The notes under the pieces were generated by a model. It searched no databases, was not told the origin of the DNA, and saw nothing but the letters and a program-made list of their open reading frames with translations. Of a stretch of 20,254 nucleotides of DNA, positions 6,481 to 13,548 are shown in pieces. The stretch comes from a virus. The stretch lies in IMG/VR virus record IMGVR_UViG_3300027851_000145, positions 1 to 20,254 of that record. One strand, 5' to 3'. Made by a program: the position numbers and the translations under genes. The stretch's first letter is position 1, and each line of letters opens with the position of its first letter.

Positions 6481-7227
6481 CTACTTTTCCTTTTTCGAAG
6501 CATTCGCAGCAAGTTTAATGCCGCGAATTCTGTTGTTGCGAACGCCTTCGTCTTTCCACGACCTGCTAACGCCTTCGGAGCGGCCTTCCAGCATCTTGGC
6601 ACGTTTGATCGGATCAGCCCAGGCCGCCCTTTTCTTCTCGGCCATCTTGGCCTTGAATTCAGGGTCAGCCCACCGCGCCTTGGACGCCGCAGCTCGCGCT
6701 GCGTTGGCCTCGGGGGTGTTGGCTTTGCGAGCGTTGGCTTGCCGCGCCGCCAAGGCTTCAGGGCTCGGCGTCTTGCGCTTACCGCGCATGGCCACCGACA
6801 CTCGGGCCTTGTACTCGGGGTCTTGCCAAGCCTCGTTCTTCTTGGTGGTCGCTTCGCTGCGCCGACGCTGGATCTCAGGATCCTGCGCCAGTTGCCTAGA
6901 GCGTTCCGCGATTTTGGCTTTCGCCTCCTCGCTGTGAGAGTACCCGGAGGCCCCCTCGCCACCATCCGTCTGGTTCGTGAGCGCCACGCCCATGCGCTGG
7001 AGACACTTGATCAGCCCGCGTTCGAGATCGAAGGCGACACCCTCGTCCGAACACTCCAGCTTCCCGATCAAGATGTTCTCGGCGCCGTGCTTGACCACCA
7101 CGTGCCCGTGATGCTTGTTGCGCGCCGGCAAGGGCCGGCTGCGGCCGCCCATGCCCTTGCCGACATAGAACACACCGGACGCATCCGAGGTGTCTGGCCG
7201 GGCATGGACATAGGCGTAGTAGGTCAT
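6481..7227 (-). CDS. GIY-YIG homing endonuclease with NUMOD3-like repeats
   Basis: A 248-residue free-standing homing endonuclease. The N-terminal GIY-YIG nuclease (residues 1 to about 95) shows a YAY variant of the GIY motif at 4-6, FYVGKG for YIG at about 20, the arginine-bearing GGRSRP, and the catalytic-type glutamate in DLERGLI. The C-terminal half (about 95-248) is very basic and holds a NUMOD3-like SHSEEAKAKIAERSR motif followed by DNA-contacting repeats of the type WADPEFKAKMA, occurring about four times. The start ATG is 14 bp after the stop of the upstream structural gene and has a weak ribosome binding site. Its 3' end supplies the ribosome binding site of the capsid gene. The gene is intact, so homing activity is plausible. 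Confidence 0.88.
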   Translation of the reverse strand: MTYYAYVHARPDTSDASGVFYVGKGMGGRSRPLPARNKHHGHVVVKHGAENILIGKLECSDEGVAFDLERGLIKCLQRMGVALTNQTDGGEGASGYSHSEEAKAKIAERSRQLAQDPEIQRRRSEATTKKNEAWQDPEYKARVSVAMRGKRKTPSPEALAARQANARKANTPEANAARAAASKARWADPEFKAKMAEKKRAAWADPIKRAKMLEGRSEGVSRSWKDEGVRNNRIRGIKLAANASKKEK

Positions 7228-7241
7228 GGCTCGATCAGGCC

Positions 7242-7811
7242 TTAGAAGCTGGCCACGTCAGCGACGAACTGATGTTCGCTGATGCGGACGAAGACGTTGA
7301 CGTAGGTGTCGCCCCAGGCGTTGTCGGCGTCGTTGCTGATGTTGATCAGCTGCAATCCGGCATTCGTCGCGACGGAGGAGACATCGAGGGCGATGGCGCT
7401 CAGGCCCGTGGTGGTCGAGCCTGCGGTGATCGTCGAGAAGTCGTACTGCTTCCCGATGTCGGTCACGGCCAGGGCCGCGTTCGACTGGATCTTGTAGGCG
7501 ATCTGGGGATCGCGAGTGACATAGGCCACGATGTCCGTGGCCACGGTGCTGGCGGTCCAGCGGTTGGTCAGCCGGCGCCGGCCTTCGGAGTCGGTGAACT
7601 CGACGCCCTGGAAGGAGCCGATGAACCGATCGCCGATGGCGGCCGCCGCGATCGTGCCTTCGCCGGTGGACGACGGCACGATCTTGACGGGCTGGTTCTG
7701 GAGGATGTTCGAGGCGTAGGCCGAGGTGATGGTGAACGCTTCGGGGCGCACCACACCACCGCCCATGTGATAGGCGGGGACAAGGCCGAACGGAGAGGCA
7801 GTCGAAGACAT
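7242..7811 (-). CDS. Virion structural (decoration-like) protein
   Basis: A 189-residue protein beginning MSSTASPFGLVPAYHMGGGV, a start typical of phage head proteins encoded just before the capsid gene. It is rich in Thr, Ala, Ser and Val with beta patterning, and contains ILQNQPVKIVPSSTGEGTIA and IGSFQGVEFTDSEGRRR, which resemble small beta-barrel decoration or accessory capsid proteins. No catalytic motif, Cys or membrane segment is seen. The ATG at 7809-7811 has a GAGCGAGA tract upstream, a weak to moderate ribosome binding site. The GIY-YIG endonuclease now lies between it and the capsid gene. A decoration or cement role is inference; a structural role is likely. Confidence 0.75.
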   Translation of the reverse strand: MSSTASPFGLVPAYHMGGGVVRPEAFTITSAYASNILQNQPVKIVPSSTGEGTIAAAAIGDRFIGSFQGVEFTDSEGRRRLTNRWTASTVATDIVAYVTRDPQIAYKIQSNAALAVTDIGKQYDFSTITAGSTTTGLSAIALDVSSVATNAGLQLINISNDADNAWGDTYVNVFVRISEHQFVADVASF

Positions 7812-7857
7812 TGCACGTCTCGCTCAGAAGGGTTGAACCTCCCGGCGGGCCGGTCTC

Positions 7858-8406
7858 TTACGTGAAGATACCATGCGCCGGAGCGGATTTCCGCAGGTCC
7901 GTCGTGCCGTCGCCTTCGATGAGCTTCGCGCCTACGCGCTCAGCGTCTTCTCGGGCGGTGTCGACAAGCTCCGTGAGCCGGGCGTCGTCTTGCGCCGGGG
8001 CGCGGTGATGAGCCTCGTTCATGAACGCCAGGTACAGCGTCATGGGAAGCTTCGCCGCGAGCATCTCGTTGACCCCGATGAACCCCTCGTAGTCGCCGGT
8101 TTTGATGCCGGCGTACCCGAAGCCCGGGACCTCGGCGGCCTTGATGAGCTCGTAGCCGAGCTGCAGGCGCCGGTGGATCGGGTCTCGAGGGTTCTCCGTG
8201 GTCAGCCAGCACACGTGATAGCCGTCGATAGGCGGCAGATCGGGAAGTGCGTCGTTGAACATGGAGTTCTGGAACATCCGCAGCCGGTCGTCTTCGGTCA
8301 GCTCCCGGTCCTCGGCCACCACGCGTTCCTGCGCGGCGCGATCCGTATTGGCCCGGGGCGTGCGCCCAGCATCCAGTTCCTTCTTAAGGCGGTCGTCGGC
8401 TTCCAT
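7858..8406 (-). CDS. Conserved phage morphogenesis-module protein, unknown function
   Basis: A 182-residue, mainly soluble helical protein. The central part, YHVCWLTTENPRDPIHRRLQ followed by LGYELIKAAEVPGF and EGFIGVNEMLAAKLP, recalls a family that recurs beside capsid genes in phages, but I know of no defined function. Residues 1-45 are charged and helical; residues 130-175 look helical (DARLTELVDTAREDAERVGA). The ATG at 8404-8406 has AGGAG about 11 nt upstream and lies 17 bp after the scaffold-like gene. There is no signal peptide. It could be a minor head protein or an assembly factor; the gene call is secure and the function open. Confidence 0.8.
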   Translation of the reverse strand: MEADDRLKKELDAGRTPRANTDRAAQERVVAEDRELTEDDRLRMFQNSMFNDALPDLPPIDGYHVCWLTTENPRDPIHRRLQLGYELIKAAEVPGFGYAGIKTGDYEGFIGVNEMLAAKLPMTLYLAFMNEAHHRAPAQDDARLTELVDTAREDAERVGAKLIEGDGTTDLRKSAPAHGIFT

Positions 8407-8423
8407 CTCGGTCTCGCTCCTAT

Positions 8424-9401
8424 TCAGCGCGACGCATTGTTACGATCGAAGTCCCGGTACGCCTTAAGCATACGGTTGCGGCGCTCGGGATCGTCCCAAA
8501 CGCCGGCGTCGATCATAGCCTGCTTCCGCGCGGGTGTCACGTGGACGACACCAGCGCCGGCCACGGGGGTCTTGGCGCCCTTGGCGCCGCCCACGGGCGG
8601 CCCCTTCCGGCGCGGGGTGTCGGTGTCGTCCACTTCGGTTTCCGTCTTGCTCGCCTTGGGTTTCTTTTCGGCTCCGAAGCGCTTGTTCACGCGGTTGGTG
8701 AGCTCTTTCCAGAACTCGACCGAGTCCGGGTTGTAGCCCTCCGACTGAAGCTGGACGTCGAGCTCCTTGGTCGCGGTGCTGTAGGCGTCGACGCCGTTGG
8801 GGTTATACCAGCGGTTGGCGGCGACCCAGGCCTGGGCGAGGACGACGCGCTGGCCCTGCACGGGCGTCGTGCGCTGGTCCTTGCGCGACTTGAGCACGAG
8901 CTCCTTGTCACGCGCCGCGTCACGCAGGCGCATGGCCTCGGTGACCGCGGCGCCGTCGCCGGACTCGACGGCGTTGGCCAGGATCTGCTCGATCTGGGTG
9001 ATCTCAGCCTGGGTGGAGGCGAGTTCGGCTTCGATCTGCTGGGCGGTCTGCGTCGAGACACCGTGCTCCAGCGACTCCAGACGCTTCACGAGGGCGGCGT
9101 TGGTGCGCCGCAGCTCTTGAATGGCGTTCTCGGCCCGCTCGCGCGCCGCGCGCTGCATCTCGCGGCGCTTGAGCCGCTTCTGCCGGCTCTTGCTGGCGAT
9201 CTCGTCGTCGACGTCGTCTTCGTCGGAAGCGAGGCGCTCGTCCTCGTCGTCCTCTTCATCGTCCTCGGCGTCGTCGGGTTCAGGCTCCTCGGCGTCTTTC
9301 GCCTGGGGCGCCGGCGCCTTGCCGGGCTCCGGGAGCTCGTCGACCTCGACCACCTCGATGATCTCGTCTTCGTCTTTGCCGGTGAGGATTTCGTCAGCCA
9401 T
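8424..9401 (-). CDS. Scaffold-like head assembly protein
   Basis: A 325-residue protein with the general layout of phage scaffolding proteins. The first 65 residues are extremely acidic (AEEPEPDDAEDDEEDDEDER). A basic helix (SKSRQKRLKRREMQRAARER) and a coiled-coil segment to about residue 160 follow, then a middle domain (AQAWVAANRWYNPNGVDAYS). The tail ends in a basic, helix-forming region (ARKQAMIDAGVWDDPERRNR), which in scaffolds contacts the capsid protein. It is two genes upstream of the capsid-flanking endonuclease and overlaps the Tad2-like gene by 8 nt. No protease motif is seen. A role as scaffold is inference from composition and position. Confidence 0.7.
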   Translation of the reverse strand: MADEILTGKDEDEIIEVVEVDELPEPGKAPAPQAKDAEEPEPDDAEDDEEDDEDERLASDEDDVDDEIASKSRQKRLKRREMQRAARERAENAIQELRRTNAALVKRLESLEHGVSTQTAQQIEAELASTQAEITQIEQILANAVESGDGAAVTEAMRLRDAARDKELVLKSRKDQRTTPVQGQRVVLAQAWVAANRWYNPNGVDAYSTATKELDVQLQSEGYNPDSVEFWKELTNRVNKRFGAEKKPKASKTETEVDDTDTPRRKGPPVGGAKGAKTPVAGAGVVHVTPARKQAMIDAGVWDDPERRNRMLKAYRDFDRNNASR

Positions 9402-9624
9402 GGAGGATCATCCAGTCCTGTGCCAGAAGGTCCGTCTGCGAGCAGGTCCACGGCACGTGCTCACCGTCGACGGTGACCATCATGACGTAGCCCCGCTTCC
9501 GGGCCTCCTCGTTCGCGGGAACGTAGTAGAGGTGCATGCCGCGGCCATTCCAGCCTTGGCGGGTGACTTTGGCGCCGGCGAGCAGCGCGTCTCGGACATC
9601 GCCGATGTGCAGGCCCACCAGCAT
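9394..9624 (-). CDS. Tad2-like (DUF2829) protein, candidate Thoeris/CBASS signal sponge
   Basis: A 76-residue protein that matches the DUF2829 / 'Thoeris anti-defence 2-like' family almost end to end: a short N-terminal helix (IGDVRDALLAGAKVTRQGWN), the hallmark GWNGRGMHLYYVP (24-36), a strand VMMVTVDGEHVPW (47-59) and the terminal SQTDLLAQDWMI (62-73). Characterised Tad2 proteins bind and sequester glycocyclic-ADP-ribose signals made by Thoeris, and some also bind CBASS cyclic dinucleotides; whether this one does is untested. Length is usual for the family. Its ATG overlaps the co-chaperonin stop (TGATG), and the gene overlaps the scaffold-like gene by 8 nt. Many DUF2829 members are uncharacterised, so anti-defence activity is inferred. 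Confidence 0.8.
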   Translation of the reverse strand: MLVGLHIGDVRDALLAGAKVTRQGWNGRGMHLYYVPANEEARKRGYVMMVTVDGEHVPWTCSQTDLLAQDWMILHG

Positions 9625-10091
9625 CAGACGAACGCCTTGACCTGGGTGGGGTCGCCGACGATCTTGACCTGCAGGTGCAGGTCGTCGAACAGCACGACCA
9701 GGACTTCCTCCTGCTTGCCGTCATCACCGCGGCGCGCCGTGCCGTCCTCGTTCCAGAGCTTGATGCTCCAGCGGTCGCCGCCGTACTTCGGCATGCGCAC
9801 GAAGTCGCCCGGCTCGCACCAGGAGCCCTCGGGCCAGGGCGCGCCGGTGTTGCGGTTGCGGAACGCCAGCGGGCCGCACCTCAGCACCTTGCCGACCTGG
9901 GTGTTGTAGGTCTCGGTATCGCGGACGTCGTCCGTCAGAATGATGCCGCCCTTGGTCTTGCGCTTGGCCTGGCGCACTTGCAGCAGGACCCGCGAGCCCA
10001 GCGGCTCGACGCCGGGGTCGCAGGCGGGAAAAGCCTCCGCCAGGTCGACGTAGCCGAACTCCACCGTGTTGTGGGGCGAAATGCCCATCAT
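9624..10091 (-). CDS. GroES-like co-chaperonin (head assembly)
   Basis: A 155-residue protein with a chaperonin-10-type fold. The core is PLGSRVLLQVRQAKRKTKGG followed by IILTDDVRDTETYNTQVGKV (about 31-68), the GroES pattern 'P..DRVLV......T.GGI.LP....E....G.V...G', then GDFVRMPKYGG for the later barrel strands. The TKGGIILTDD region corresponds to the mobile loop that docks on GroEL. Phage versions such as T4 gp31 replace host GroES so that GroEL can fold the capsid protein. The C-terminal strands (EVLVVLFDDLHLQVKIVGDP) extend the usual 95-residue length. The first of two ATGs (10091) has AGGAGA 7 nt upstream. Position among head genes supports a capsid-folding role. Confidence 0.85.
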   Translation of the reverse strand: MMGISPHNTVEFGYVDLAEAFPACDPGVEPLGSRVLLQVRQAKRKTKGGIILTDDVRDTETYNTQVGKVLRCGPLAFRNRNTGAPWPEGSWCEPGDFVRMPKYGGDRWSIKLWNEDGTARRGDDGKQEEVLVVLFDDLHLQVKIVGDPTQVKAFV

Positions 10092-10103
10092 GCTCGTCTC
10101 TCC

Positions 10104-10298
10104 TTACAGGAACTTGTCGTTGGCTTCCCGATCGCGAAGCAGGTTCTCCAGCAGGGCCCTGGTGTGCTCCAGACCCTGGTAGAACCCGACCTTCTTGCCG
10201 TACTCGAACAGGCTCACGTCCGCCGAGACGCCGGTGACGGCGGCGAGCGCCGCCTTCTTCGCCTCGGCGTCGAGCGCCATGAGCAGCTTCTCGATCAC
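10104..10298 (-). CDS. Small helical phage protein, GTG start
   Basis: A 64-residue protein, mostly helical (EKLLMALDAEAKKAALAAVT, EHTRALLENLLRDREANDKF), with a middle segment SLFEYGKKVGFYQGLEHTR reminiscent of small phage structural-module proteins. The start codon is GTG (10296-10298), overlapping the upstream stop as GTGA, so translation is likely coupled. The stop TAA at 10104-10106 is embedded next to the ribosome binding site of the co-chaperonin. I do not recognise a function. Confidence 0.75.
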   Translation of the reverse strand: MIEKLLMALDAEAKKAALAAVTGVSADVSLFEYGKKVGFYQGLEHTRALLENLLRDREANDKFL

Positions 10299-10402
10299 TT
10301 CTTGGGCACGATGCTGTTCTTGCCCTTGGCCGGCATCCGGCCCATGGCCATCGCCTTGTGCTGGTTCACCGGGCCCGCCGGCGGCTTCATCGTCTTGGCC
10401 AT
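10295..10402 (-). CDS. Tiny basic protein (35 aa) after the portal gene
   Basis: A 35-residue very basic peptide (MAKTMKPPAGPVNQHKAMAM then GRMPAKGKNSIVPKK). Its AGGAGA ribosome binding site lies just after the portal stop, 7 nt from the ATG at 10402, and it couples by a 4-nt overlap to the next gene. Small Lys/Met/Pro-rich peptides of this kind occur between portal and head genes of several phages, without a known role. The same frame is open upstream through the 3' part of the portal gene, which makes a frameshift fusion formally possible, though the strong ribosome binding site favours independent translation. Confidence 0.75.
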   Translation of the reverse strand: MAKTMKPPAGPVNQHKAMAMGRMPAKGKNSIVPKK

Positions 10403-10413
10403 ATCAGGCTCTC

Positions 10414-13056
10414 CTATCCCCCGGGATTGGGGTTCGGGTTCGGGCTCCTGCCCGGGTTCTGGTTGCTGTTCGGGTTCGGGTTGGGCGGCTTCAGCTTGGC
10501 CGCCTCGATCTTGCTGTCGACCTGCATCTGGGTCATCTCCAGAGCCGTGGCGTTGTCGGCGTCGTTCATCGCGACCTTGGCGAGGAGCTCCTGCGCCTTG
10601 AACTCGGCTTCGGCGTCGGCCTCGGCGGCCTGGACCCGCTGTACGACTTGCCGAGCCTTCTCCTCGGCGGCGAGGCGCGCGGCATCCAGCTGCTGTTGCT
10701 GCTGGTCCTGCTGCGCGGTGAGCTGCAGCTTGGCCTTCTCCCGGGCGTCCTTGGCCTGGTCCTCGGCGGCGCGGCGCTGGGTCTCGGCAAGGGCGGCTTG
10801 CAGCGCCGGGTCCTGCTGCGGCGGGGGCGACAGCTCCTTGACCATAGCCATCGCCTCTTCGATGACCGGCGGCAGCGCCTTGAAGGCGTCGTTGGCGCCG
10901 CCCAAGACGCTCAGCGCGGCCTGGGTGAGCATCTGGTCGAGCGCCTGCTTGTCTGCCTTGTCCGTCGTCTGGCGGATCATGGCGCGCAGCCGGTCTTCCG
11001 GGTTGTCGCCTTCCAACGGCTCGCCGTCCTCGTCGACCAGACCCTCCGCCATCTCCGGGACGTTGGCCAGGGCCGAGGCCGCCGCCTTGAACGTCTCGGC
11101 CGCGAACCACAGGGCCATGTGCTCCTTCAGGTGGCCCAGCAGGATCGGCAGCGCCGTCGGCGCGATGAGCTTGCTGGAGCCGAACATCGGGCTCTTCATG
11201 AAGGCCACGTGGACCTGAATGTGCGCGATGTGGTCCTGGTCCGGGAAGGCCGTGATCGCCTGGCCCAGGGTCGCCTTGACGCTCTCCTCGACGGCGTTGG
11301 TCTCCGTCGGCTGCGTCTTGGGCGCCAGCAGCTTGAGCGGGTCCGGGATCTTCAGCGTCTCGAGGATGCGCTCCTCGACCTCGCGGGCGTTGTAGAGCTG
11401 CGGCACCAGCTGGGCGCGTTGGGCGACGGCCTGCATCTGGGCGAAGCGCTGCGCCTCGGAGAAGATGTTCGGGTCGCTGACCGGCCGCACGTCGAGCGGA
11501 CCGTTGAAGTCGGCGCGCGTCGCCAGCTTCTCGCCGGCTTCCTTCTCCAGCCGCTCCTCGTCCAGGTACATGCCGTTGAGGCGGTGCAAGACCATGAGCA
11601 GCCGCGCCATGGCGTCGTGCAGCCGGGCGTGGATGGCGCTGAACACCACCATGCCCTGCTCGATCTTCGCCAGGGTGGTGCCGACGGGGACGTTCTGGTT
11701 GTTGTCGGAGAAGTCGTCGAAGGTGGTGCGAATGACGTCGCGGCCCGCGTCCACCAGGAAGCCGAGCAGCTGGAACAGCGTCGCCGACGGCTGGTTGAAC
11801 GGCATCGGCATCAGCAGCTTGCGGATGTCGTCGACGCCGGGGCCCCCGTCCATTTCCAGGATCTCGGTCGGGCTGACCGTCAGGCTTTGCCCAGGCCGGC
11901 CGCCCTTCCCCATCTTCACGAGGCCCGGCATGTTGGAGATGTGGGCGCTGTCGAGCAGCGCGCGCAGCGCGCCGGTCGCCGCGGAGTTCAGGCCGCCGAT
12001 CATCTGCACGATGCCGATCGGGTAGGCCCCGCGCCACGGCACGAACGGGAACTCGACGATGTGGTCGAGCGCCTCGAGCGTGTCGTCGTCCTCGCGCCAG
12101 TTCCTGTACAGCCCCACGACCCGCTGGCTTGTTTCGTCGATCGACAGCAGGTAGGGCGCCGGCCCGTACTCTTCCTCCAGGTCCAGCGTGCAGGCGATCT
12201 CGTAGACCACGCGCAGGCCGTCCTCGTTGTATGGACTCTCCTCGCGGCCTTCGATCTTGTCGTTGGCCTTGCCGCTCTCGGTCTCGCTGATCAGCTGCGA
12301 GGGCGACGGCAGGTCCACGTCCAGGTAGAAGCCGCTGGCGACGTCCTCGGCGAACTCCTGCTCGGTGACGAAGCGCATGTGCGTCTGGCGGCCGGCCGTG
12401 TAGAAGTTGGTGGCGGCGTACGGCAGCAGGATGTGGTCTATCGGCACGAACTCGAAGACCGGCCGGTTACGCGCCTCGTTCCACCGCAGCTTGACGTATT
12501 GCGCCCCGCCCAGCGGAAGCTGGGTCAGCAGCTGCTCCAACTCGGCCCGGAAGCCCTTGACCTGGGTGGTCAGCTGCCAGTTGAGCAGCGCTGCTTTCCG
12601 GTCGGCCTTGGCGACGCGCTTGCGGGTCGTCTTGCCGACGATCTCGGTCTTCACCGGCCCGGACGCCGGCATCAGCTCCTTGATCGCCCGTGAATTGAAG
12701 TCGACGCAGACCTCGGTCAGCATCGGGTGGACGACCTTGGACGCCCCCTGGAAGTCGGCGCCCCCCGGCGCGTTCTTCCCCATGCCGGTGCGGTTCAGCC
12801 CCTCCGCGTACTGCTCGTCGCGCTCCTTGCGCGCCTGCTTGTCGTGGTCCAGGAGCTCCAGGTACTCGGTCGCGATCTTCGACAGCTCGCGGTCGTCGAG
12901 CGTCTCGGCCAGGTTGGCGTAGAACTCGCCCTCGCCTTCCGGCTCCTCCTCGTCCTTCAGATGGACGATGGCGCCGCCGTCGGGAGTGTCCTCGATCTCG
13001 GGGTCCTCGTCCTCGAACTCGACGACTTCACCCTCCAGGTCCTCGTCGTCGTTCAT
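10414..13056 (-). CDS. Portal protein
   Basis: An 880-residue portal, the dodecameric ring at the head vertex through which DNA enters and leaves. After an acidic N-terminus (EGEVVEFEDEDPEIED), residues about 45-600 carry the portal core: HDKQARKERDEQYAEGLNRT, SKVVHPMLTEVCVDFNSRAI, VEFPFVPWRGAYPIGIVQMI, DVIRTTFDDFSDNNQNVPVG and GTTLAKIEQGMVVFSAIHAR. About 720-860 is a long Gln/Ala/Glu coiled coil (AAEEKARQVVQRVQAAEADA). The last 22 residues are an Asn-Pro repeat ending SPNPNPNPGG. It is longer than usual portals (about 450-750), mainly through the C-terminal helix. The ATG overlaps the upstream stop (ATGA). Next to the large terminase, as is typical. Confidence 0.88.
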   Translation of the reverse strand: MNDDEDLEGEVVEFEDEDPEIEDTPDGGAIVHLKDEEEPEGEGEFYANLAETLDDRELSKIATEYLELLDHDKQARKERDEQYAEGLNRTGMGKNAPGGADFQGASKVVHPMLTEVCVDFNSRAIKELMPASGPVKTEIVGKTTRKRVAKADRKAALLNWQLTTQVKGFRAELEQLLTQLPLGGAQYVKLRWNEARNRPVFEFVPIDHILLPYAATNFYTAGRQTHMRFVTEQEFAEDVASGFYLDVDLPSPSQLISETESGKANDKIEGREESPYNEDGLRVVYEIACTLDLEEEYGPAPYLLSIDETSQRVVGLYRNWREDDDTLEALDHIVEFPFVPWRGAYPIGIVQMIGGLNSAATGALRALLDSAHISNMPGLVKMGKGGRPGQSLTVSPTEILEMDGGPGVDDIRKLLMPMPFNQPSATLFQLLGFLVDAGRDVIRTTFDDFSDNNQNVPVGTTLAKIEQGMVVFSAIHARLHDAMARLLMVLHRLNGMYLDEERLEKEAGEKLATRADFNGPLDVRPVSDPNIFSEAQRFAQMQAVAQRAQLVPQLYNAREVEERILETLKIPDPLKLLAPKTQPTETNAVEESVKATLGQAITAFPDQDHIAHIQVHVAFMKSPMFGSSKLIAPTALPILLGHLKEHMALWFAAETFKAAASALANVPEMAEGLVDEDGEPLEGDNPEDRLRAMIRQTTDKADKQALDQMLTQAALSVLGGANDAFKALPPVIEEAMAMVKELSPPPQQDPALQAALAETQRRAAEDQAKDAREKAKLQLTAQQDQQQQQLDAARLAAEEKARQVVQRVQAAEADAEAEFKAQELLAKVAMNDADNATALEMTQMQVDSKIEAAKLKPPNPNPNSNQNPGRSPNPNPNPGG
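10417..10487 (-). repeat. Asn-Pro coding microrepeat at the portal 3' end
   Basis: Six-nucleotide AACCCG-type units (seen as GGTTCG/GGGTTC on the plus strand) encode repeated Asn-Pro dipeptides at the end of the portal. Short exact units are prone to slippage, so length may vary between related phages. The peptide should be extended and disordered. Confidence 0.7.
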
Positions 13057-13334
13057 GCGTCATCCCCCGGCACGAGCCAGCCCAAATCGGAGCGCATAAT
13101 GTCCACTAACTCGGCCTTGCACAACTCGGCGAGCGAAAGCGCCCTGTGCATCTCTTTCGAGCTGTAGATTGCGGGCGAGCCATCGAACATGATCCCGAAG
13201 ACTACAACTTCGCGCAATTTGCCTGCAGCCGAAGCCAGCACGGCGTCTGGCTCCTGGCCGCCGGGATGGCCTAGAGGTAAAGCCACGCCGCCGTCTTCGC
13301 TCCTGAACAGGGGCACGACCTTATCGTCAGACAA
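13053..13334 (-). CDS. Small hypothetical protein with TTG start
   Basis: A 93-residue protein between the large terminase side and the portal. I chose the TTG at 13332-13334 because GGAG lies 6 nt upstream and the peptide then begins (M)SDDKVVPLFRSEDGG; the longer ATG start at 13451 would add an Arg/Pro-rich shadow of the preceding gene. The sequence has a short N-terminal strand, a middle REVVVFGIMFDGSPAIYSSK beta region and a C-terminal helix (RALSLAELCKAELVDIMRSD). It overlaps both neighbours (8 nt upstream, ATGA downstream). The pattern VVVFGIMFDGSPAIYSS is plausible for a small two-layer fold; I do not recognise the family and assign no function. Confidence 0.7.
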   Translation of the reverse strand: MSDDKVVPLFRSEDGGVALPLGHPGGQEPDAVLASAAGKLREVVVFGIMFDGSPAIYSSKEMHRALSLAELCKAELVDIMRSDLGWLVPGDDA

Positions 13335-13548
13335 GGGGTTCTCCCGTGCATTCGCACCACAGCTTGCGGGCGCGGGCCCAGGCCCCCAGCATCGCTTTGG
13401 CGCTCTCGGAGCCCCCCGCCGGGGAGTAGTGGTGCGCGGTTTTTCGGTCAAAGTCGGCAGCTTTAGCGCGCAACTCTTCAGCGCGGGGGTGCCCCCCGTC
13501 CGCCAGCGCTCGCATGCGTTCAGCTAAAGAAAGCGAGTTATACGCCAT
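13327..13548 (-). CDS. Conserved small phage protein, unknown function
   Basis: A 73-residue soluble protein: MAYNSLSLAERMRALADGGH, RAEELRAKAADFDRKTAHHY, then KAMLGAWARARKLWCECTGE. The final block 'GAWARAR.LW...TGEPL' recalls short proteins found near terminase genes in phages, none with a known function to my knowledge. The ATG (13546-13548) overlaps the end of the terminase gene by 11 nt. A role in packaging or regulation is possible from position, but nothing in the sequence proves it. Confidence 0.75.
   Translation of the reverse strand: MAYNSLSLAERMRALADGGHPRAEELRAKAADFDRKTAHHYSPAGGSESAKAMLGAWARARKLWCECTGEPLV

Noticed and set aside
5522-6937. 471-residue plus-strand open frame
   Set aside because: It runs antisense across the capsid gene and the GIY-YIG gene, both convincing; no domain seen.
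10295-12037. 580-residue same-strand frame overlapping the portal
   Set aside because: Arg/Pro/Gly-rich out-of-frame reading of the portal; only its last 35 codons, which have their own ribosome binding site, are called as a gene.
10195-12693. 832-residue plus-strand open frame opposite the portal
   Set aside because: It is Leu/Arg/Gly-rich antisense shadow of the portal, crosses several real gene boundaries and has no recognisable domain or ribosome binding site; long antisense frames are expected at this GC content.
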